From assembly GCA_964006375.1 (NCBI GenBank), contig OZ023269.1, positions 62,421,968-62,485,967 of the forward strand: a stretch of 64,000 bases of DNA, read 5' to 3'. The stretch comes from Tillus elongatus. Taxonomy: Eukaryota > Arthropoda > Insecta > Coleoptera > Cleridae. Below, piece after piece: positions 58,230 to 64,000 of this stretch. The notes under the pieces were generated by a model. The model searched no databases. It was not told the DNA's origin and worked only from the letters and a program-made list of their open reading frames with translations. The translations under genes were made by a program, and so were the position numbers. Within the stretch, counting starts at the first letter, position 1; every line of letters begins with the position of its first letter.

Positions 58230-59089
58230 ATAAATGATTTAGTACAGCCACGTTAACCATAACATTCCCGGGTAGGGCGGATACAGGATCCATAAGTGCG
58301 AGAGAAAAAACAAGCGTGACGTCTACGGTTGGTTACCTGTAATAGACGCTCCGCCGTGAGAACCGGAGTAACGTCTGTGCGAAATTACCACTAAGTCGTA
58401 TAAACGTTCCTTGGGAGTGCCACCTATACGATGTTTTAGGGACTACAAAGTAGGTTGGCGCTGGGTCTTCACTATATTTCAAACTACTGAAATTGGCAAA
58501 CACAATAACAGACAAGAAGGGCATAGTGTCATTTCGATCGACACACTTCAGAGGGCATAATAATAATATAGAAGAAAGACGTTCGTTGCGTGAGCCGCCT
58601 ATAGGATGTTTTAGGGACAACAAAGTAGGTGGAGTCTCACCTGGGCGCTGACTTGGGGCGGCTGCACTGTGAACTACGCTTAACTACGAACTGAGAAGAA
58701 GTTGGTCAATATTTGTTTAAGCATACAAGGCCGTGCCACCTCTGGAGGTCGTGTGGTCCTTGCGGTATGCCTTTATAGATAGATATTGTCCGGCACGAAT
58801 GTCGGGGCCGGATTAGTTGAGAGTGACCTACGTCAACAGCGCCGCGTAACAAAAACGTAGTCGATTTCAGTGCGGACCGTCTTATGACGGTCCGCACTGA
58901 AATCGACTACGTTGTTATCAATCGACACCCATTTAAAGGGCAACACAAAATCCGAAACATGACTATAGGGGTAAAGTTACGTAAGCAACAACCGAAAGAT
59001 ATAGTTATAGACCAAAGAAGAAGAAAAACGGACCGTCACTATCGTTCCGACGTTTGTCCTGTATACTGTACGACAAGATATTACCCTAT
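58230..59089. repeat. GC-richer duplicated stretch (paralogue 24,391-25,189)
   Basis: Contains the GATGTTTTAGGGAC direct repeats. Plus 58,884-59,030 reads RTEIDYVVINRHPFKGQHKI, weakly like a LINE endonuclease. Contains a perfect hairpin, listed separately. Confidence 0.45.
58855..58912. repeat. Perfect 27-bp-arm hairpin
   Basis: Arms 58,855-58,881 and 58,886-58,912 are exact complements around TTAT. The D paralogue has only the left arm (24,992-25,018). Confidence 0.95.
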
Positions 59090-59429
59090 GTTCTTGTAAA
59101 TCAACATCACCATGGACTTTTCGGAAACATTTGTTTTTGAACAACTCTGTTTAAATATTTTAAATTTGTAAAACGTCCGAATTTTTCAATGGGAATGTTG
59201 AAAGTGATTAAAAACACAAATCTGCTTCTTTATATAACACTTACCTCCTTAATTTCTTCAATAATTCATCTAATTCATTGTTATGCGCGTTATTACCAGC
59301 TGCCTAAGAAGCCACAATATGGGCTGTGTGGAGTGGTTAATCTACATGCCAAAATCCAATGTTCTGTTGGAAATGCATCAAGGACGAACCCCGCCCCAAA
59401 TAATCTGCCCCATTTCCGTCCAGTATCAA
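59090..59429. repeat. Repeated module plus ORF2 linker, third copy
   Basis: Matches 14,341-14,760 and 25,190-25,540, ending with CGTCCAGTATCAAA, where it joins RT sequence instead of the IRNPTDKR block. Confidence 0.55.
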
Positions 59430-59706
59430 ATTGCATGATAAACTGTATTATTTCTCGTATGCAGATCATTTGGCGGTGATTGTAAGCGGAGAAAATAAGG
59501 GTGACCTACAAAACAATATCAACTGGTCAGTGACAAGGGTGGAAAACTGGATGGCAAATAGTGGACTACATCTTGAGCCTCACAAAACTGAGAGTATAGT
59601 GCTAGTGAGACGAAGAACACTGAGAACAGTAACCGTCAAGTTGGGCAATGCAGAAAATTGTGGTCTTATCTCTTTATGGTGTTCAGTAACGTTAACAATG
59701 ATATGA
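59430..59706 (+). pseudogene. Jockey-like reverse transcriptase fragment with altered catalytic box
   Basis: Reads DKLYYFSYADHLAVIVSGEN, so the Y-A-D-D box is Y-A-D-H. Then NNINWSVTRVENWMANSGLH and LEPHKTES. Same segment as 6,299-6,550, with ~20 more upstream residues. Confidence 0.8.
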
Positions 59707-60377
59707 CGGATACTGGATCCAAAAGTGACGAGAGAAAAAAACGAGAAAAAGTCTACGGTCGGTTACCTCTAATAGACGCTCATTTGTCACGGTTAGATGC
59801 TTGAGATTATCGTTGTGGTATTAAGGGGAAGATAGAGGATTGCGAGGGTGATAAAATAAGTGATATATTCTTGACTGCAATGTATGCAAGAACAAGAATA
59901 TTTTTGATAAACAGACTGTATATATTACATGAATAACTTGCTGAACCATAACCTACTTGTAATATATGTAGTTCATGTTGCAATTGGCTAATGTTAACCT
60001 GGTCAATTGTGTAGTTTAGACAGGAGACGGCTGATTTCAAGAACAAGTTCTATTGTTTAAGGGCATATTTAGTGCTATTTTTTCCACTACAAAGGCAGAG
60101 TTCATACAGGCCTGTGTAGACAAAGAAAAGCGCAAGCACATTAAATCAATGTTGTAAAAGAAAAATAAATAGGTGAGTTGTATTGTTTGTTTTAAGCATG
60201 CCTACAGCAATTTAAAAAGGTTTGACATAATTTTAAATGCTACAAATTTGTGCAGATTTGAACCTGTGATGAGCACCAATAAGTACAATTTGGAGACTTC
60301 GATTCATCACAATGCAGTTTTATACCTGACGATCGATTTGCTAACAAAATCAGCTTTACTACTACTGGATAAAATTT
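59707..60377. repeat. Spacer sequence, copy near C
   Basis: Matches 32,752-33,429. No gene. Confidence 0.6.
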
Positions 60378-60556
60378 AATGTACCATGTTTATTTACATA
60401 ACGAATTATTGTTAGGCGTGGTCATTGAACCAAAAATTTATGTACTATGTTTATTCAAACAAGCAATTAAAAGTTAGGCTTTGGTCATTAAATAAAAAAT
60501 AAAGTGCTCTGTTTTTCGTACAAGCAAGTGAAACGTACGCTTCGCCTCACTGATAA
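60378..60556. repeat. Three ~60-bp tandem units, second locus
   Basis: Paralogue of 33,430-33,612. Confidence 0.7.
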
Positions 60557-61270
60557 ATTAGATTTACTGTCGTTGGAGAAAGTTCAATATAATTGCTCAT
60601 GCGAGTGAATAAATGTTGTGCCCGTGTCGTTTGAAAAGAAAATAAATGAGGATGAAGAGTAATAGGTAATGCTAGAGAAATGTGTAATATTATGGGTAAG
60701 GTGGCTGTACTAAATCATTTATACAAGTATGTATTGTTTTTCAATGATAGGCCGCCGTGTAGAGTAAATAATATAAATCTAATTATTTTTCACCCCATAT
60801 TGTTGATGAAAACAAAACTTATTTAATGGTAGAGCAGGTCGAAATGCCTCATAAAATAAATACTAGCAACTATATTTGTAAATGGATTTTATCAGGTAAT
60901 ATGCGTTTATTCCTGATATTTTAGTTCCCTGATTCTGATTAAGTTAAAATACTGTAAATAGTAATGAATGTAAGTACCCTTGGAGGTTATGAAATGATTT
61001 TCTATGTAAATTTGTAAGTTGTTACAATATTTCATAAATATGATGTAGATGCAATTGTTCTCAGGCTAACTTTATGAAAATGTAGAATTAATAAGGAGAC
61101 ATGGTATAGGCGAAGTAATATAGAATACACGGCAATATGAACCTTATGTCGTTTTGAGCGTTGCGATATGGAACGTCTGATCACGGACTTTCGCCCCAAT
61201 TAACCGGCGTTCGCGTGGTTGAGACTGATTGCAGTACCTTTATAGCTACAGTATATAGCGCACGATGTTG
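60557..61270. repeat. Inverted-repeat flank with empty LINE site
   Basis: Matches 33,613-34,812 minus the LINE; the single AAGTAC at 60,972-60,977 is the unoccupied target. No gene. Confidence 0.75.
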
Positions 61271-62363
61271 TAGAGTGGAGCATACTCGATGATGCAATCA
61301 TGTATAAATAAAAAATAACATTTTATGTGATTGGAAAGTTGTTGGTGCTTTCCATTTCCAATTTGATATCTACCTTAAATGGATTTTTGGATTCCTTGTA
61401 CTTGCAATCAAAAAAAACATGGGATATTTTTCAAAACTTTTGTAATCCAAGGTAGGTTGAAGTTGTCTATGAGCGTTGAAACTCAGTCATGCCTTCTGTT
61501 CGTTGAGAATTTAGTGGAGTCTTATATATCGAATGCCTACAAGATCAAAGTTGTTCATGTTTTTCTAACGTTATTCTATCGATCCGTTTGGAATATCACA
61601 ATTACAAAGCTAGGTCGTTCAGTGTTTGAGGATGTTTTGATAAACCACAAGCCTTTCGTTTAATTAATCATATTCATACGTTTCCCATTTTCTATATGGT
61701 ACCAGAATCTTTTTATTTTGGCCAATCGGCCTGTAATAATTGATTCCGTGTAACTTCGCTGGGGTGGATAAGTTTCACATGCAGCGCCATGTACTCAATG
61801 TAACTTCAATGCTTTATCTGCGTCGACTGCCCCAATCAAAATAAAGCAATTTTTTTCGCTGTGGGCTTTAGTTATACGTAGCAGCAATTAACTGAAAAAA
61901 CGCTTCTATAGTCTTTGAAAATTTTACACAAGTAGCAAGGAAGTAAGCAGTAGCAAATACGGCCATCTTTCAGCATTGTATTGTATGTAGTAGCATGCCA
62001 ACCAGCTTGAATTAGAGCTCTTGCTCCATCACTGTTTGCTTCCAAAAGTGTTCGAATTGCTGTAACTATACCAGGTTCTCTCACATGTTCAATTATCGGG
62101 CTGCTGCATTAGATGTTACTTATACATCTCCAGTCGTGCTACTCGTCTCAATCCTGCCATTTATTAGTAGAACAGTTGAAGACCAAACGTAAAAAATATC
62201 TTGTTAGTTGATTTCAGAATCACAGGTATCATTATGGGCAAGCGAACTGGTTTGAGAAGCCTATGTGTGTATTTCTTTCCCTTTGATTGACTCGTCGTGC
62301 ACAGTGTCAGCGAATATATGTAGTTTGGTTAACATCGGTACCCAATGTATCTAGATACTGCAT
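61271..62363 (-). pseudogene. MCP: Major capsid protein, copy C
   Basis: From Met near 62,363; open part 61,872-62,084: IVTAIRTLLEANSDGARALI, CYLLPCYLCKIFKDYRS. C-terminal blocks to 61,275, with shifts. Closest to B. Confidence 0.78.
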
Positions 62364-62431
62364 GTGCTCCCAAGATGGAATCGCCTACGATGGAGGTAGC
62401 AAAGATACTGGAGCTGGGGCGGCTTGATTGC

Positions 62432-63120
62432 TAATATTTATAATCAATATAATATGGTGGTCTCTGTTTCAATGCCAATATCAGAATGATATCACCTAGA
62501 AACGTCACAGGTACTGAATTCTGATCGATAATGTTTATTTATATGCGAAATAATGCGGGTCGTAAGAGGCATAAAAACCTAATTCTATGGTTTTATATCA
62601 ACCGCATAACCTGGATCTACCATAGGAGTATACTCATATACTCTATGCGTAGGTTTGCCGTTGTTTATATGTAAACAATATTACACTCTCAATTTCCACC
62701 CGTAAATCGGAAACATAGAGTTTACCAGCCGTAAGACGTTTAGAAAACCCCAATATTGGTGCTATTGAAGCATCGGTTGAAAAGTCTATATGATACTGAG
62801 ATGGTATCCCACATTTTAAAGTGTTGTTGTTGGCTTTTAGCGAAAACAGGTATACCACGTCGATGTTGTTCTTTACTGCAGGGTACTGAAGTTTATCTTT
62901 AATGTAAGAGACAGTGTTCATTCTGAATGTATTTTTCGATATCACTAATTTCATACGAACCATCAGGAATAGTTATTTCTAGTCGACTCTTTTCACCACT
63001 CACAGCAGAAAAGCAGTGAAACTTTTTACACCCACGCTCTATATATAGTGTTATATCTGTGAAAGTTTGCAAGCGCGAGCGATTAATGAAAGTGTGGTTT
63101 TAACACTAATGGTGGAAATA
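62432..63120 (-). pseudogene. Penton-like protein, copy C
   Basis: 62,643-62,963: NTFRMNTVSYIKDKLQYPAV, NNTLKCGIPSQYHIDFSTDA, APILGFSKRLTAG, YVSDLRVEI. The leader is cut near 63,120 by a ~25-bp deletion that removes the start ATG. Confidence 0.65.
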
Positions 63121-63159
63121 TAGCGTACGCGCAATGACTGAAACACAGATACTACTATT

Positions 63160-63421
63160 TAAGTCTTTTATTTAAAAATTGTAAAAATAAGTGACCACAT
63201 TATAGGTTATATAGTTTTGATATACATCATGATTATACAATATCAATCCTCTAGATCGTGATTGTTGAGAGACAAGCACGATCTAGATTATTGATGCCTT
63301 GATTACTCGTGAAACATTCTTTAAGTTTAGTGTCTGGGCCACAAATCTGGTAACCAGGCAGCTCAAAAGGTAATTTTTTGATGACTGTGTCAGCAAGACC
63401 TACGCCTTGACACACCAACAT
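63160..63421 (-). pseudogene. PLA2-like protein fused to protease tail, copy C
   Basis: ATG at 63,421. An in-frame-breaking 5-bp deletion near 63,358 removes part of the V-P-G-Y block; ICGP is changed to a TRFVAQT reading. The NLDRACLS block and shifted HD remain as in A and B. Confidence 0.6.
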
Positions 63422-63499
63422 TTATACTGTTAATAAGGTATGATATATCTGCGTAATTATATAGGATGTAGCAGTCATACAAAGTTTTAGTTAAGTTAG

Positions 63500-64000
63500 C
63501 CATGCGTATTGTAAAACACGCAAAAGCCCACAGTCACAAACATAGATGTTGTTGTTACCACAGCATCATGACCCAAACAGCAAAGACATGGAGTTCTTTT
63601 ACCAAGTTTCAGTTTCAGTTAGATGTTGATGTGTGGTCCAAGTGGTTATGGTTAACAAATATTATGTTAAGTTTGTTTGGTCCAAACGGCTTAAAATTTG
63701 AAAACGTATACGTATACTCAAAGCGTTTAAATATCAGCCTAAATATAGCATCTTAAAGGAGGTGTTGTGTGATACAAAAGTGGTTGGATACTATCTATAC
63801 AGTGAAGGCGAAGAGAAATTAGATCCAGCACATCAAAAGAGCAATTAAATTTTTATATTAGATGATATAGCCTGTGATAAGCAAGATAAAATAAAATTGT
63901 ATATTTGTATGTGTAGATATTAAGACATTGACAGTTTCTACTTGTGTTCGAAACAGTTGGTGCGTGATAATGCTGACATCATAGTTTTATTTAAACAAGA
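63500..64000 (+). pseudogene. Packaging ATPase, copy C, runs off the window
   Basis: The Walker A remnant CGPSGYG, then a stop (63,632-63,660), lies in a different frame from the open FGPNGLKFENVYVYSKRLNI (63,502-63,756). Then GYYLYSEGEEKLDP, ILDDIACDKQDKIK and QLVRDNADIIVLFKQ to the window end. Confidence 0.8.

Overview
This is AT-rich, gene-poor eukaryotic nuclear DNA, almost certainly from an arthropod and most likely an insect. The grounds are Jockey-like and other non-LTR retrotransposons, a Penelope-like element with a GIY-YIG domain, a hAT transposase with a TTF-type zinc finger, a tRNA-headed SINE, an LTR-like promoter with the arthropod TCAGT initiator, very long (TA)n tracts, and no bacterial gene organisation. 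I see no intact host gene.

The bulk of the window is an array of decayed copies of a dsDNA virus-like element of the adintovirus/Maverick (Polinton) kind. Recognisable modules are an A32/FtsK-type packaging ATPase, a PLA2-like protein, a jelly-roll (penton-like) candidate, a double-jelly-roll major capsid protein (MCP), a conserved unknown gene (called Z here), a basic Gly-rich minor virion protein, an adenain-type cysteine protease, and the N-terminal region of what I take to be the protein-primed DNA polymerase B. A second, diverged MCP fragment (MCP2) is followed by its own Z fragment. Every copy carries stops, frameshifts and deletions; nothing looks able to make a virus.

Layout. 1-2,880: tandem 226-bp repeats, two (TA)n tracts, an open Z-family fragment, a minisatellite. 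2,881-6,745: a duplicated block (paralogue at 29,775-33,100) with Penelope remains, a SINE, an env-like fragment and an RT fragment. Copy A (6,746-13,904): MCP, jelly-roll and PLA2 on minus, ATPase on plus. Copy D (14,850-23,720): the same block on plus, with the most complete 3' part. 23,800-34,800: spacer with an inverted-repeat flank, a foldback satellite, a LINE reverse transcriptase, the second duplicated block and a Jockey-like insertion. Copy B (34,813-42,400): minus. 42,400-48,905: insertion-rich island (integrase pieces, LTR-like promoter, hAT element, three (TA)n tracts). Copy E (48,905-57,540): plus, paralogue of D. 57,540-61,300: spacer. Copy C (61,300 to the window end): minus.

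The PLA2/jelly-roll/MCP block therefore alternates minus, plus, minus, plus, minus along the window. All five copies share the same abnormal junction (PLA2 fused to a protease tail), and A, B, D and E also share an antisense retrotransposon joined to the start of MCP. The virus had thus been rearranged and killed before the host amplified it by duplication and inversion. SINE, LINE and hairpin differences between paralogous blocks, with their empty sites in the same window, give a relative order of later events. The nested mix of virus and transposon fragments in both orientations is what a piRNA cluster could look like, but that is inference.
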